Below the pieces are notes generated by a model, which did not search any database, was not told the DNA's origin, and saw only the letters and a program-made list of their open reading frames with translations. The position numbers and the translations under genes are program-made. A DNA stretch of 64,000 nt from Comamonadaceae bacterium (GTDB lineage: Bacteria > Pseudomonadota > Gammaproteobacteria > Burkholderiales > Burkholderiaceae_C). The stretch covers positions 124,001-188,000 of the forward strand of contig JAIXOM010000054.1 of the NCBI GenBank assembly GCA_027486755.1. The letters run 5' to 3'. Shown one piece after another: positions 34,421 to 43,825 of this stretch. Numbering within the stretch: the first letter of the stretch is position 1; each line of letters opens with the position of its first letter.

Positions 34421-35536
34421 TCAGGCCTCGCCCCAGACTTCCTGGGCCGTCTCGATCACCAGACGCAGCTTGTCGCGCTGGGCTTGCACGGCAATGTTAT
34501 TGCCGTGTACGGTGCTGGAAAAGCCGCACTGCGGCGACAGTGCCAGCTGCTCGAGCGGGGCGTATTTGGCGGCTTCGTCGATGCGGCGCTTGAGCGCGTC
34601 CTTGCTTTCCATGTCGCCAAACTTGGTGGTCACCAGGCCCAGGACCACGGTCTTGCCCTTGGGCAGGAAGCGCAGGGGGCGGAAGTCGCCGCTGCGGTCG
34701 TCGTCGTACTCCAGGAAATAAGCGTCGATGTCCATCTCTGCGAGCAAAGCCTCGGCCACCGGCTCGTAGTTGCCAGCAGCGGCGTGGGTGCTCTTGAAGT
34801 TGCCGCGGCACAGGTGCATGGCCAGGGTCATGCCGGCAGGCTTTTGCGCCACCACCTTGTTGACGAACTGCGCATAGCGGTGCGGCAGCTCATTGGGGTC
34901 GTCGCCGCGCTGGCGGGCGGCCTCGCGCATCTTCTCGTCGCACAGGTAGGCCAGGTTGGTGTCGTCCATCTGGACGTAGGTGCAGCCGGCAGCGGCCAGA
35001 GCGCGCAGCTCGTCGCCGTAGGCCTTGGCCACGTCGTCGTAGAAGACCGGATCGAGCTCTGGGTAGGCTTGACGGCTGATGCCGGCGCGGCCACCCCGAA
35101 AGTGCAGCATGGTCGGCGAGGGGATGGTCACCTTGGGGGTGCAACCCGCGGCCACCTGGCTCTTGAGGTACTGGAAATCGGCCAGCTGGATGTTCTTGGC
35201 ATGGGTGACCTTGTCGGTCACACGGATCACCGGCGGGGCCAGGTGGGTGGTGCCGTCGGGCTGCAGGACCGACAGCGGAATGTCGGTCACCACACCGCCG
35301 AGCTGCTCGAGGAAGTCGATGTGGAAATAGGTGCGGCGGAACTCTCCGTCGGTAATCGCCTTCAGGCCCACGTCCTGCTGGAACTTGACGATCTCGGCAA
35401 TCGCCTTGTCTTCGACCGCGCGCAGCTGCTCGGCCGTGATCTGGCCCTTGGCCTTTTGTTCGCGCGCCTCCAACAGGAAAGCGGGGCGCAAAAAGCTGCC
35501 GACATGGTCGTAACGGGCGGGGAGTTGGGCGGTCAT
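34421..35536 (-). CDS. MetE C-terminal-like methyltransferase (YxjG/YxjH type)
   Basis: A 371-residue protein that corresponds only to the catalytic C-terminal barrel of cobalamin-independent methionine synthase. It opens ARYDHVGSFLRPAFLLEAR, with YVQMDDTNLAYLCD, the zinc ligands in MHLCRGNF and LSPQCGFSST, and GLVTTKFGDMESKD. The folate-binding N-terminal half of MetE is absent, so the methyl donor is uncertain. It lies 69 bp downstream of the VanA-like gene on the same strand, which hints at a link to methyl-group metabolism. Confidence 0.88.
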   Translation of the reverse strand: MTAQLPARYDHVGSFLRPAFLLEAREQKAKGQITAEQLRAVEDKAIAEIVKFQQDVGLKAITDGEFRRTYFHIDFLEQLGGVVTDIPLSVLQPDGTTHLAPPVIRVTDKVTHAKNIQLADFQYLKSQVAAGCTPKVTIPSPTMLHFRGGRAGISRQAYPELDPVFYDDVAKAYGDELRALAAAGCTYVQMDDTNLAYLCDEKMREAARQRGDDPNELPHRYAQFVNKVVAQKPAGMTLAMHLCRGNFKSTHAAAGNYEPVAEALLAEMDIDAYFLEYDDDRSGDFRPLRFLPKGKTVVLGLVTTKFGDMESKDALKRRIDEAAKYAPLEQLALSPQCGFSSTVHGNNIAVQAQRDKLRLVIETAQEVWGEA

Positions 35537-35605
35537 GGAAGAGTCTCCGAATTTTGACGTGGGGCGATGGTAGCGCAGCTCGGCAGCGATGGCTTGCGGT
35601 ACGGC

Positions 35606-36661
35606 TTAGGCCGCCAGGGCCTGGGCTGGGCCGCTGGGCTGCTCCTGGGCCAGCAGCCGGTCAATGATGCGGCGCGCCTGCACGCCGCCGGCGTCAATGT
35701 TGAGCTTGAGCAGCTTGCGGTTGCGGTAGAGCGTCAGGTTGCGCTGCTGGGCCTCCAGCACCGCGGTGTCCTCGGCGAAAACCTTGCCCTGCCCTTGCCG
35801 GATCTGCTCGGTCAGGGCGCTGTCGCCGACCCTGAAGTTGCGCGCCATGCCCCAGAAATACCAGATGGAGGTTTCGGTCTCAGGGGTAATAAAGTCGACC
35901 ACGATGCTTGCGGCTTTATGTTCAGGAGCGGCCTCATAGCCACCGCGGCCGGCCAAGGCCACGCCCACTTCAATCATCACATGGCTGGGTGGGCTGAAAT
36001 GGCAGATCTGCCAGCGATCGACCGGCTGGTCGGCCGGCAGCCCGTTGGCACGCAGGTTGTCGGCCCAAAAGGGCGGGGCGATGACGCCGTTCATGGAGCG
36101 GCTGGTGATCACCTCGTCGCCCACGCTGCGGGTGCTCACCGGCGCCTCGTCAATCTCCTTTTGTCCGATGCTGCTGGCATGGACATAGGTTTCATGGGTC
36201 AGATCCATCAGGTTGTCGATCATCAGGCGGTAGTCACAAGCCACATGGTAGAGCCCGCCGCCGTAGGTCCAATCGGGGCTGTCTGCCCACTCCAGCTGGG
36301 GAATCAGGGCTGGGTCGGCCTGCTCGGTCTGGCCCGGCCAGACCCAGATAAAGCCATGGCGTTCGACCACCGGGTAGGCCCGGATGGCCGGGAAAGCGCC
36401 CACCCGCTGGCCGGGCATGGATTCGGTGCGCCCGTCGCAGCCCATGACCAGGCCGTGATAGCCGCAGACCAGCTTGCCCTCACAGACCCGGCCCAGAGAC
36501 AGCGCGGCGCCCCGGTGAGGGCAAAAATCCTCCAGGGCCGCAACCTGACCCTCGCCCGCCCGATAGAACACCATGGATTCGCCGCAGACCATGCGGCCCA
36601 GGGGCTTGCCGTCGATTTCGTCGGGGGTACAGGCAACGTACCAAGCGTTTTTGGGATACAT
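35606..36661 (-). CDS. vanA: Rieske oxygenase, vanillate O-demethylase oxygenase (VanA) type
   Basis: A 351-residue oxygenase subunit. The Rieske centre is C47-P-H49 and C66-G-Y-H69. The mononuclear iron site is DNLMDLTHETYVH with His156 and His161, and the bridging Asp lies in the same helix. Closest in layout to VanA, which splits the methoxy group of vanillate and releases formaldehyde. The VanB reductase normally beside it is absent here. Divergent from a GntR regulator, as in known van loci. Other methoxy-aromatics are possible substrates. Confidence 0.87.
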   Translation of the reverse strand: MYPKNAWYVACTPDEIDGKPLGRMVCGESMVFYRAGEGQVAALEDFCPHRGAALSLGRVCEGKLVCGYHGLVMGCDGRTESMPGQRVGAFPAIRAYPVVERHGFIWVWPGQTEQADPALIPQLEWADSPDWTYGGGLYHVACDYRLMIDNLMDLTHETYVHASSIGQKEIDEAPVSTRSVGDEVITSRSMNGVIAPPFWADNLRANGLPADQPVDRWQICHFSPPSHVMIEVGVALAGRGGYEAAPEHKAASIVVDFITPETETSIWYFWGMARNFRVGDSALTEQIRQGQGKVFAEDTAVLEAQQRNLTLYRNRKLLKLNIDAGGVQARRIIDRLLAQEQPSGPAQALAA

Positions 36662-36706
36662 GCAGGGCTCCAGAGGAAGGAAAAGACGCCCTGACTATAG
36701 CGCCCT

Positions 36707-36809
36707 GGATACGCAATGTATACAACAAAGTCGATTTGGTCTATTTAATAGCTGGGTTCTGCGTCCAGCTGGGACACTCGACCATTTTCATCTGATACAT
36801 TGGATACAT
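36707..36809. promoter_or_regulatory. GATAC repeats in the vanA/GntR divergent promoter
   Basis: GATAC occurs at 36708-36712. The palindrome TGTATACA lies at 36717-36724. GATACAT is repeated in tandem at 36794-36800 and 36803-36809, the last copy running into the GntR start codon. These are plausible binding sites for the GntR protein, covering both promoters. Confidence 0.45.
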
Positions 36810-37584
36810 GGAGAATTCTGCAGCCCGCCCCATCAAGATATTGACCGAGCCCGAGCCTTCCGGCTCGCAGGCGGTCAAGGCACTGCTGGCCCTGCGCGAA
36901 ATGGTGCTGGCTGGCGAGCTGCCGGCAGGTAGCCGCATCGGCGAAGTGGCGGTAGCCGAGCGTCTGGGTGTCTCGCGCACACCGATACGCGCCGCCCTGA
37001 TGCGACTGGAGCAGGAAGGCCTGCTCGACCTGCTGCCCGGCGGTGGATACACCGTGCGCACGTTTTCCGAGCGCGACATCAGCGATGCCATCGAGCTGCG
37101 TGGCACGCTCGAAGGCCTGCTGGCCAGGCTGGCGGCCGAGCGCGGCGCACCCCAGGTGCTGCTGGGCGAGTCCAGGCTGTGCCTGGACCAGATCGACCAG
37201 GTGCTGGCAGCGCCGGCCCTGGATGACGAGTCTTTCTCGCGCTATGTCGGGCTCAATGAGCGCTTTCACAGCCTGCTGTGCGAGATGGCGGCCAGCCCGG
37301 TGATCGCCAAGGAGCTGGAACGGGTGGTGCGTCTGCCCTTTGCCTCGCCCTCCGGTTTTGTGGTGGCCCAAGCCAACTCCGGCCGCGCCCGCGACATGCT
37401 GATCGTGGCCCAGGACCAGCACCGGCAGGTGCTCGAAGCCATAGAGCAAGGCGAGGGAACCAGGGCCCAGGCCATCATGTGCGAACATTCGCGCCTGGCG
37501 CAGCGCAATTTGCGGGCCGTCGGCCAAAGCCGAGATCTGGACAGCCTGCCCGGGGTCAGACTGATACGCCGGCGCGGCAGCTGA
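36808..37584 (+). CDS. vanR: GntR-family regulator, FCD subfamily (VanR-like)
   Basis: A 258-residue repressor. The winged HTH spans about 20-85 (LPAGSRIGEVAVAERLGVSR), followed by an FCD ligand domain (SDAIELRGTLEGLLARLAAE, then His residues that coordinate a metal in FCD proteins). Divergent from the vanA-type gene with repeated GATAC elements between them. By analogy with VanR it would be released by vanillate or a related aromatic. The effector is inference. Confidence 0.85.
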   Translation: MENSAARPIKILTEPEPSGSQAVKALLALREMVLAGELPAGSRIGEVAVAERLGVSRTPIRAALMRLEQEGLLDLLPGGGYTVRTFSERDISDAIELRGTLEGLLARLAAERGAPQVLLGESRLCLDQIDQVLAAPALDDESFSRYVGLNERFHSLLCEMAASPVIAKELERVVRLPFASPSGFVVAQANSGRARDMLIVAQDQHRQVLEAIEQGEGTRAQAIMCEHSRLAQRNLRAVGQSRDLDSLPGVRLIRRRGS

Positions 37585-38054
37585 AGATGCCGTCCGGCCC
37601 CATCAACAGCGCCTCTTTGTCCGCTCCCCTTTGAAAATAGGATACGAGCCCCAGTCCTGACCCGGCCCCTGTGCCAAGCCCGATCACGCAAATTGCGGCG
37701 GGACCGATCCCCCACCTATCGTGGAGCAGCATCCCCAAGCCATTTTGGCCATCTCGCACCAGGCGGTGGTGCTCGATCGCGGCACCGTGGTGCACCAGGG
37801 GATGGCGGCGCGGTTGCAGGCCCAGCCTGTGCTGCGCGACAGCCTGCTGAGCGTGGCCCGCTGAATCCGCGCAGGGGTGGCCGGTGAAGGCGCTGCGCCA
37901 GTGCCGCCTCGATCTTTGCGCCAAAGTAAAAACCGTCCGAGCGCAAGACACCGTACTGGCGAGGCCTGGGCGATAGGCACCCCCACCTACAATCTGAAAA
38001 GAGTCGCGACAGCGACAAGCCCGCGCCCCCATAAGACTCAAAGCAGGAGTAGAC
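37585..38054. other. Intergenic region holding a LivF remnant and the maeB promoter
   Basis: The 470 bp between the GntR gene and maeB contain one recognisable item, a 47-codon LivF-like fragment (37721-37864). The last 190 bp must carry the maeB promoter and end in GCAGGAG ahead of its ATG. No other gene is credible. Confidence 0.6.
37721..37864 (+). pseudogene. C-terminal remnant of a LivF-type ABC ATPase
   Basis: Reading from GTG at 37721, 47 codons and a stop encode VEQHPQAILAIS, AVVLDRGTVVHQGMAARLQA and QPVLRDSLLSV. This matches the end of LivF, the branched-chain amino-acid or aromatic-acid uptake ATPase, from the VEQ motif after Walker B to the C-terminus. Nothing upstream resembles the rest of the ATPase. 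It is a leftover of a deleted transporter gene. Confidence 0.7.
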
Positions 38055-40364
38055 ATGCCCACCCACCAAGCCGACGACCAAAATAACCGTCGGGAAGGTC
38101 TGCGCCGCGCAGCGCTGATTTATCACGAGCTGCCGACGCCGGGCAAGCTGGCGATCACCGCCACCAAGCAGCTGACCAATCAGCGCGATTTGGCCCTGGC
38201 CTACTCGCCCGGGGTGGCCGCGCCCTGCGAGGAGATCGTCAAGGACCCGAACAACGCCTACAAGTACACCAGCCGCGGCAATCTGGTGGCAGTGATCACC
38301 AACGGCACGGCAGTGCTCGGCCTGGGCAACATCGGCCCCCTGGCCTCCAAACCGGTGATGGAGGGCAAGGCGGTTCTGTTCAAGAAGTTTGCCGGTGTCG
38401 ACGTGTTCGACATCGAAATCAATGAACAAGATCCGGCGCGTCTGGTGGAGGTGATCGCGGCGCTGGAGCCGACCTTTGGCGCGATCAATCTGGAAGACAT
38501 CAAGGCGCCCGATTGCTTTTACGTGGAGCGCGAGCTGCGCAAGCGCCTGAAGATCCCGGTTTTCCATGACGACCAGCACGGCACCGCCATCACCGTGGGC
38601 GCGGCCTTGATCAATGCGCTCAAGATCGCTGGCAAAAAACCGGGGGAGGTCAAACTCGTGACCTCGGGCGCCGGCGCAGCGGCGCTGGCCTGCCTGAACC
38701 TGCTGCTGCATCTGGGCATACGGCGGGAAAACGTGTTCGTGACCGATCTGGCCGGGGTGGTCTATGAAGGCCGCACCGAACTGATGGACGAAGACAAAAT
38801 CCAGTTCGCCCAAAAAACTGCAGCCCGCCACCTCAGCGAGGTGATCGTCGGCGCCGATGTGTTCCTGGGACTGTCAGCCGGCGGCGTGCTCAAGCCCGAG
38901 ATGGTGAGCAGCATGGGCAAAAGCCCCATCATTTTTGCGCTGGCCAATCCCAACCCCGAGATTGCCCCCGAAGATGTGAAGTCGGTGCGCGACGACGCCA
39001 TCATCGCCACCGGCCGCACCGATTACCCCAACCAGGTCAACAACGTCCTGTGCTTTCCCTATATTTTCCGGGGCGCGCTCGACGCGGGTGCCTCGACCAT
39101 CACACTGGAGATGGAAATCGCTGCCGTTCACGCGATTGCCGAGCTGGCGCAGGCCGAGCAAAGCGAGGTGGTGGCCGCCGCCTATGTGGGTGAAAAGCTG
39201 GCCTTCGGCCCCGAATACCTCATTCCCAAGCCTTTCGATCCCCGGCTGATGATGAAGATCGCACCTGCAGTGGCCAAGGCGGCAGCCGACAGCGGCGTGG
39301 CGCAGCGGCCGATTACCGACATGGACGCCTATCTGGAGCGGCTGCAAAGCTTTGTCTACGCCTCGGGCACCACCATGAAGCCGATCTTCTCGTCGGCCAA
39401 GATGGCCACCCGCAAGAGGGTGGCTTACGCCGAAGGCGAAGAAGAGCGGGTGCTGCGTGCCTGCCAGATCGTGGTCGACGAGGGACTGGCGCGCCCGACC
39501 CTGATCGGCAGGCCAGCCGTGATCGAGCAGCGCATCGCCAAGTTCGGCCTGCGTTTGCGTCAAGGGCGGGACTACGAGGTGGTCAATGTCGAGCTCGACG
39601 AACGCTACCGCGACTTCTGGCAGACCTATCACCGCATGATGGAGCGGCGCGGCGTGACCGCGCAGATCGCCAAAATCGAGATGCGCCGCAGACTCACCTT
39701 GATCGGCAGCATGCTGCTGCACAAGGGCGACGTAGACGGGCTGATCGTCGGCACCTGGGGCACCACCCAGATCCACCTCAACCACATCGACCAGGTGGTG
39801 GGCAAACGCGCTGGTGTCAGTACCTACGCCTGTATGAACGGGCTGATGTTGCCAGGCCGGCAGGTGTTTCTGGTCGATACCCACGTCAACTATGACCCTA
39901 CGGCCGAGCAGTTGGCCGAGATCACCACCATGGCGGCCGAGGAAATGATGCGCTTTGGCCTCAAGCCCAAGGCCGCACTGCTGTCGCACTCAAACTTCGG
40001 CTCGTCCGACCAGCCCAGCGCTCTCAAGATGCGGCGCACCCTGCAATTGCTGCGCGAGCAAACGCCCTGGCTAGAGGTCGACGGCGAGATGCATGGGGAT
40101 ATCGCTTTGGACGCCCAAGGCCGGCAAGCCGTCATGCCAGACAGCACCCTGGCCGGTGAGGCCAATTTGTTGGTGCTTCCTAACATCGACGCCGCCAACA
40201 TTTCCTACAACCTGCTCAAGACCGCCGCTGGCGGCAACATCGCCATCGGTCCGGTGCTGCTCGGGGCAGCAAAACCGGTGCACATCCTGACGGCAAGCAC
40301 CACCGTCAGGCGCATCGTGAACATGACCGCCCTGACTGTCGCCGACGCCAACGCCAGCCGCTAG
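38055..40364 (+). CDS. maeB: NADP-dependent malic enzyme with phosphotransacetylase-like domain
   Basis: A 769-residue MaeB. The malic enzyme part (1-430) shows [54 protein letters not shown] and the nucleotide site [17 protein letters not shown]. The C-terminal 330 residues form a phosphate acetyltransferase-like domain, which in E. coli is regulatory and not catalytic. It decarboxylates malate to pyruvate and makes NADPH. The start follows GCAGGAG. Confidence 0.96.
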   Translation: MPTHQADDQNNRREGLRRAALIYHELPTPGKLAITATKQLTNQRDLALAYSPGVAAPCEEIVKDPNNAYKYTSRGNLVAVITNGTAVLGLGNIGPLASKPVMEGKAVLFKKFAGVDVFDIEINEQDPARLVEVIAALEPTFGAINLEDIKAPDCFYVERELRKRLKIPVFHDDQHGTAITVGAALINALKIAGKKPGEVKLVTSGAGAAALACLNLLLHLGIRRENVFVTDLAGVVYEGRTELMDEDKIQFAQKTAARHLSEVIVGADVFLGLSAGGVLKPEMVSSMGKSPIIFALANPNPEIAPEDVKSVRDDAIIATGRTDYPNQVNNVLCFPYIFRGALDAGASTITLEMEIAAVHAIAELAQAEQSEVVAAAYVGEKLAFGPEYLIPKPFDPRLMMKIAPAVAKAAADSGVAQRPITDMDAYLERLQSFVYASGTTMKPIFSSAKMATRKRVAYAEGEEERVLRACQIVVDEGLARPTLIGRPAVIEQRIAKFGLRLRQGRDYEVVNVELDERYRDFWQTYHRMMERRGVTAQIAKIEMRRRLTLIGSMLLHKGDVDGLIVGTWGTTQIHLNHIDQVVGKRAGVSTYACMNGLMLPGRQVFLVDTHVNYDPTAEQLAEITTMAAEEMMRFGLKPKAALLSHSNFGSSDQPSALKMRRTLQLLREQTPWLEVDGEMHGDIALDAQGRQAVMPDSTLAGEANLLVLPNIDAANISYNLLKTAAGGNIAIGPVLLGAAKPVHILTASTTVRRIVNMTALTVADANASR

Positions 40365-40418
40365 CAAGGCCTGCCGGCTGAGAAGAACTCACGGCAGCGA
40401 GGTCAGCGAGATAGCAAA

Positions 40419-40486
40419 GGCTAACTTACCCGCCGATAAAACCTGCCTCGCCGCTAGGCCGATGCGGGTTAGCCCTTGCTTTTTTT
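40419..40486 (+). terminator. Probable maeB terminator
   Basis: GGCTAACTTACCCGC (40419-40433) can pair with GCGGGTTAGCC (40464-40474) with an internal mismatch and a long loop. A run of seven T follows at 40480-40486. It lies 55-120 bp after the maeB stop. Confidence 0.5.
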
Positions 40487-40577
40487 ACGCACATCCGTCA
40501 CACTAGCTGCCTGAAAGTTAAGGGTTAACCCGCGCAGCCATCGCGGCTTGGCCCCTGAAGTTCAGGAAAGGTTTTTC

Positions 40578-40988
40578 ATGTTGTGCAAATTGGGGAGTGG
40601 CTGGCGCCATACCCTGGCCTCGGTCCTGCTGGCCCTGACGACCGTTTTCGGTCTTCCGGCCATTGCCAAGACGCCGAACACAGCTGACAAACCGGCCGAA
40701 ACCACGATTGCCAAGGCGCAGCTGCCCGAACAAGGTCAAAAAGTGTTGATCTTGATCTACCAGGGCGGGCCCTTCAAGTATGACAAGGACGGCACAGTGT
40801 TCGGGAATCGGGAGCGCCTATTGCCTTCCCACCCGCGCGGCTACTACCGTGAATACACAGTGAGGACGCCAGGGGTCGGTCACCGGGGTGCACGCCGGAT
40901 CGTCTGTGGGGGGCAGCAAGCCAAAGCCCCGGACGCCTGCTATTACACCGAGGACCATTACGCGAGTTTCAGACGGATCGTGCAGTGA
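40578..40988 (+). CDS. Secreted barnase/RNase Sa-type ribonuclease
   Basis: A 136-residue guanyl-specific RNase of the N1/T1-like microbial family. A signal peptide (WRHTLASVLLALTTVFGLPA, cleavage near AIA-KT) precedes the RNase core. The catalytic triad is Glu92 in YYREYTVRTPG, Arg106 in GARRIVCGG and His127 in TEDHYASF. Cys110 and Cys121 could form a disulfide. AGGAAAGG precedes the ATG. It is followed 51 bp later by a barstar gene, its cytoplasmic inhibitor. The role could be nutrient RNA scavenging or competition. Confidence 0.93.
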   Translation: MLCKLGSGWRHTLASVLLALTTVFGLPAIAKTPNTADKPAETTIAKAQLPEQGQKVLILIYQGGPFKYDKDGTVFGNRERLLPSHPRGYYREYTVRTPGVGHRGARRIVCGGQQAKAPDACYYTEDHYASFRRIVQ

Positions 40989-41039
40989 AGGCACTGCGGC
41001 TCCAACAGTTTGTTTTTATCTTTTCAACCTGAGCTTTTC

Positions 41040-41459
41040 ATGGAAAGAACCACGGAGATGGACACACCACTTCGTACTGTGAGGCCCAACATTGTTCAGT
41101 CCATACGCGCTTTTCGCGTGCAGGACTTGCAGGAGGCCGCCACTGAACTTGGCCACCACTTCCTGTATGCCAATCTGGCCAACGCCCAGAGCAAGCAGGA
41201 CGTACTGGACATGATCGCGGCGCAGTACACCTTCCCCTCGCACTTCGGCAAGAACTTCGATGCGCTCTACGACTGCATGACCGATCTGGTTCACAAGTCG
41301 GGTCAGCAGCCGGGCTTTATCGTGGTGCTCGAGCACATTCCAGCCAACGCCAAGTTTGACAAGGAAGCGCGCGAGCAGTTGCTCGACATCTTCCGCGACG
41401 CCTCAGACTACTGGGCTGACCGGAAGATACCCTTCCGATGTTTCTATTCTTTTCTGTAG
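41040..41459 (+). CDS. Barstar-family ribonuclease inhibitor
   Basis: A 139-residue barstar-like protein. FPSHFGKNFDALYDCMTDL (about 65-83) aligns with the barstar loop-helix whose acidic residues (here Asp74 and Asp78) plug the barnase active site. FDKEAREQLLDIFRDASDYW and FRCFYSF complete the fold. It has no signal peptide, so it stays in the cytoplasm to protect against leaked RNase. ATG at 41040 or 41058 are both possible. Neither has an ideal Shine-Dalgarno. Confidence 0.92.
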   Translation: MERTTEMDTPLRTVRPNIVQSIRAFRVQDLQEAATELGHHFLYANLANAQSKQDVLDMIAAQYTFPSHFGKNFDALYDCMTDLVHKSGQQPGFIVVLEHIPANAKFDKEAREQLLDIFRDASDYWADRKIPFRCFYSFL

Positions 41460-41643
41460 CCCGTTCCCCGGAAATTGGCCAGGGGGAACGGGCCAGCGAG
41501 GCCCAGCAAGCAGACGAAGGCGGCGAGGCGATGCCCACCGACAAATTGGTGGACGTATCGCCCTTGGCGCTGCGCATGAGCAGCCCGTTCAACGCCGGCT
41601 ATTGGCTCGCCGCCGCTTAAAGCGCGCAGCGATCTTGCTCATG

Positions 41644-41671
41644 AAAAAGCCCGCCAGCCGGCGGGCTTTTT
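41644..41671. terminator. Bidirectional intrinsic terminator
   Basis: A perfect 12-bp stem (AAAAAGCCCGCC with GGCGGGCTTTTT) and AGCC loop lies between the barstar gene and the convergent ksgA. T-runs occur on both strands. Confidence 0.9.
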
Positions 41672-41687
41672 CGTGGGCGCTGAGCGA

Positions 41688-42461
41688 TCAAGTCAAGCTT
41701 TGCGCCAGTGCCACGTACTCGGGCACCGGCACCTCCTGCGCGCGGCGCTGCAGATCAAAAGGCCGCTGGCAGCCGCGCTGCTCCAGCCAGGGCCCCAGGG
41801 TGTGGCGCAGCAGCTTGCGGCGCTGGCTGAAGGCCACCTGCACCAGCTCGCTAAGCAGTGCCGCGTCGAGCACGGGCGGGTCGGCCAGCGGACGCATGCG
41901 CACCACCGCGCTGTCGACGCGCGGCGGCGGATCGAAGCTCTCAGGCCCGACCCACAAGACCTGCTCCATCTCATAGCGCCATTGCAGCATCACGCTCAAG
42001 CGCCCGTAGTCGCTGCCTGAGGGCGGCGCCACCATGCGATCGACCACCTCTTTTTGCAGCATGAAGTGCTGATCTTGCACCAGGTCGGCCACAGGCAAGA
42101 GCCCAAACAAAATGGGCGAGGAGATGTTGTAGGGGAGATTGCCCACCACCCGCAGCTTGGTGCTGTCTGCAGCGCCGCCCAGCCGGCACGCCAATTCGCG
42201 CCAATCGAGGGCCAGCACGTCCGACTCGATCACCTCGAGCTGCGGATGCGAACGCAGACGGGCGGCCAGATCGCGGTCGAGTTCAACCACCACCAAGCGG
42301 CCCAGGCGCTCGACCAGAGGCTGGGTGAGCGCAGCCAAGCCGGGGCCGATCTCCACCATGGTCTGCCCGGGCCTGGGGTCGATGGCGCGCACGATCTCAT
42401 GGATGATCGCGTCATCGGCCAGAAAGTGCTGGCCAAAGCGCTTGCGCGCGATATGTTTCAA
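41688..42461 (-). CDS. rsmA: 16S rRNA dimethyladenosine transferase
   Basis: A 257-residue KsgA/RsmA that dimethylates A1518 and A1519 in 16S rRNA. It begins [16 protein letters not shown], followed by the SAM motif [14 protein letters not shown], the catalytic NLPYN in [13 protein letters not shown], and [15 protein letters not shown]. The start is taken as TTG at 42461, because it precedes the conserved N-terminus and has AGAGG upstream. Longer starts lie inside surA. It follows surA by 26 bp. The pdxA gene often found between them is missing. Confidence 0.95.
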   Translation of the reverse strand: MKHIARKRFGQHFLADDAIIHEIVRAIDPRPGQTMVEIGPGLAALTQPLVERLGRLVVVELDRDLAARLRSHPQLEVIESDVLALDWRELACRLGGAADSTKLRVVGNLPYNISSPILFGLLPVADLVQDQHFMLQKEVVDRMVAPPSGSDYGRLSVMLQWRYEMEQVLWVGPESFDPPPRVDSAVVRMRPLADPPVLDAALLSELVQVAFSQRRKLLRHTLGPWLEQRGCQRPFDLQRRAQEVPVPEYVALAQSLT

Positions 42462-42487
42462 GCAGGGCTGCCTCTGTCTGAAGCGGA

Positions 42488-43825
42488 CTAAACCGGCGAC
42501 TCGCGGTACTCGATGTAGGCCCGGCCGCGCAAATCCTGCAGCCAAGTGCGCAACGCCTCTTCGGTCTTGCGATCACGCAGCTCGCGGCGAGCAAGCTCCC
42601 GCTTTTCCTTGTCCGTCAGCGGCACCTCGCGGCGCTCGAGCACCTGAACCAGGTGCACACCAAAGCGCGAGACCAAGGGCTCCGACACCTCGCCAGGGGC
42701 CAGGGTGTCCATCACCTGCTCGAATTCCGGTACCAGCATGCCGGGGGTGACCCAGCCCAGATCGCCGCCAGCCTTGGCCGATGGATCCTCGCTAAATTCC
42801 CTCGCCAATTGCGCAAAGTCCGTCACCTGCGAGCGCACCCGCTTGGCGAAATCGGCCAGCCGTGCCCGCGCGGCTGCCTCGCTCAGGCGCGGGCCAGGCC
42901 GCAGCAAGATGTGCCGCACCTGCGTCTGTACCGCTGAATTCAAGTCGTCGCCCGGCATTTGCCGCTCGAGCAGCTTGAGCAGATGAAAGCCAGCACCGCT
43001 GCGCACCGGACCGCTTACCGCACCCACCTTGAGCGCACGGGTCGCATCGACAAACAGCGACGGGTAGCGATCGGGGCTGCGCAGGCCCAGTTGCCCACCG
43101 CTGGCCCTGTCGGGCGCGTCCGAAGCCTGGCGTGCGAGGGCTGCAAAGTCGGCACCCCCATCGAGCTGACGACGCAATTGCTCCGCCTTGGCAAGCAAGG
43201 CGCGCTCCTGCTCGGCCGTGCTCGCCTCAGGCACCGCCACCAGAATCTGCGCCAGGTGAATTTGCGTGGGCTCGGCAGCCGCAGTCGCGGCCTGGCGCTC
43301 GACCAAGTGCCGGTCTATCTCCTGCTCGCTCACCCGCACCCGAGACTCTAACTCGCGGTCGCGCAGTCGCACCACCGCGATCTCATCACGCAACTCGCGC
43401 CGGTAACGGTCAAAGCTGATGCCATCGGCGGCTATCCGTTGCCTGAGATCGGCCACGCTGACCTGGTTTTGCCGCGCCACATCGGCCAAGGCCTGCTCCA
43501 CCGAGGCATCGTCGATTCGAATGCCCGCATCGGTCGCCGCCTGCACCTGAACCCGCTCAACAATCAAGCTCTCCAGCGCCCGCCGGGCCAAGTCAGCCGC
43601 AGCCGGCGGGCGTTCACCACGGGCGGCCAGTCGCAGCATGCGGTTGCGCACATCCTGATTGGTGATCGGCTCGGAATTGACGATGGCCACAATAAAGTCC
43701 AGCGGCGTCGAAGCGGCAGGGGTGGCTGCAGCTGCGGCTTGCGCAGGCTGAGCCTGTAGGGCCATCAGCACCGCGCCCATCAGACAGGAGGCAGGCAGCA
43801 GACGCTGAAAAAAGAAATTAGTCAT
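42488..43825 (-). CDS. surA: Periplasmic chaperone/peptidyl-prolyl isomerase SurA
   Basis: A 445-residue chaperone for outer-membrane proteins. After a signal peptide (cleavage after AQA) comes the SurA N-domain ([19 protein letters not shown]). Two parvulin domains follow, with [13 protein letters not shown] and [14 protein letters not shown] at their starts. [18 protein letters not shown] marks the second. It overlaps the lptD stop by 8 nt, the usual lptD-surA order, so folding factor and LPS translocon are made together. Confidence 0.96.
   Translation of the reverse strand: MTNFFFQRLLPASCLMGAVLMALQAQPAQAAAAATPAASTPLDFIVAIVNSEPITNQDVRNRMLRLAARGERPPAAADLARRALESLIVERVQVQAATDAGIRIDDASVEQALADVARQNQVSVADLRQRIAADGISFDRYRRELRDEIAVVRLRDRELESRVRVSEQEIDRHLVERQAATAAAEPTQIHLAQILVAVPEASTAEQERALLAKAEQLRRQLDGGADFAALARQASDAPDRASGGQLGLRSPDRYPSLFVDATRALKVGAVSGPVRSGAGFHLLKLLERQMPGDDLNSAVQTQVRHILLRPGPRLSEAAARARLADFAKRVRSQVTDFAQLAREFSEDPSAKAGGDLGWVTPGMLVPEFEQVMDTLAPGEVSEPLVSRFGVHLVQVLERREVPLTDKEKRELARRELRDRKTEEALRTWLQDLRGRAYIEYRESPV

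Noticed and set aside
38874..39989. A 371-codon minus-strand open frame inside maeB
   Set aside because: It is antisense to an intact malic enzyme gene and has no motif or Shine-Dalgarno.
41438..41620. A 60-codon plus-strand frame after the barstar gene
   Set aside because: It starts inside barstar in another frame and has no ribosome binding site, motif or conservation clue.
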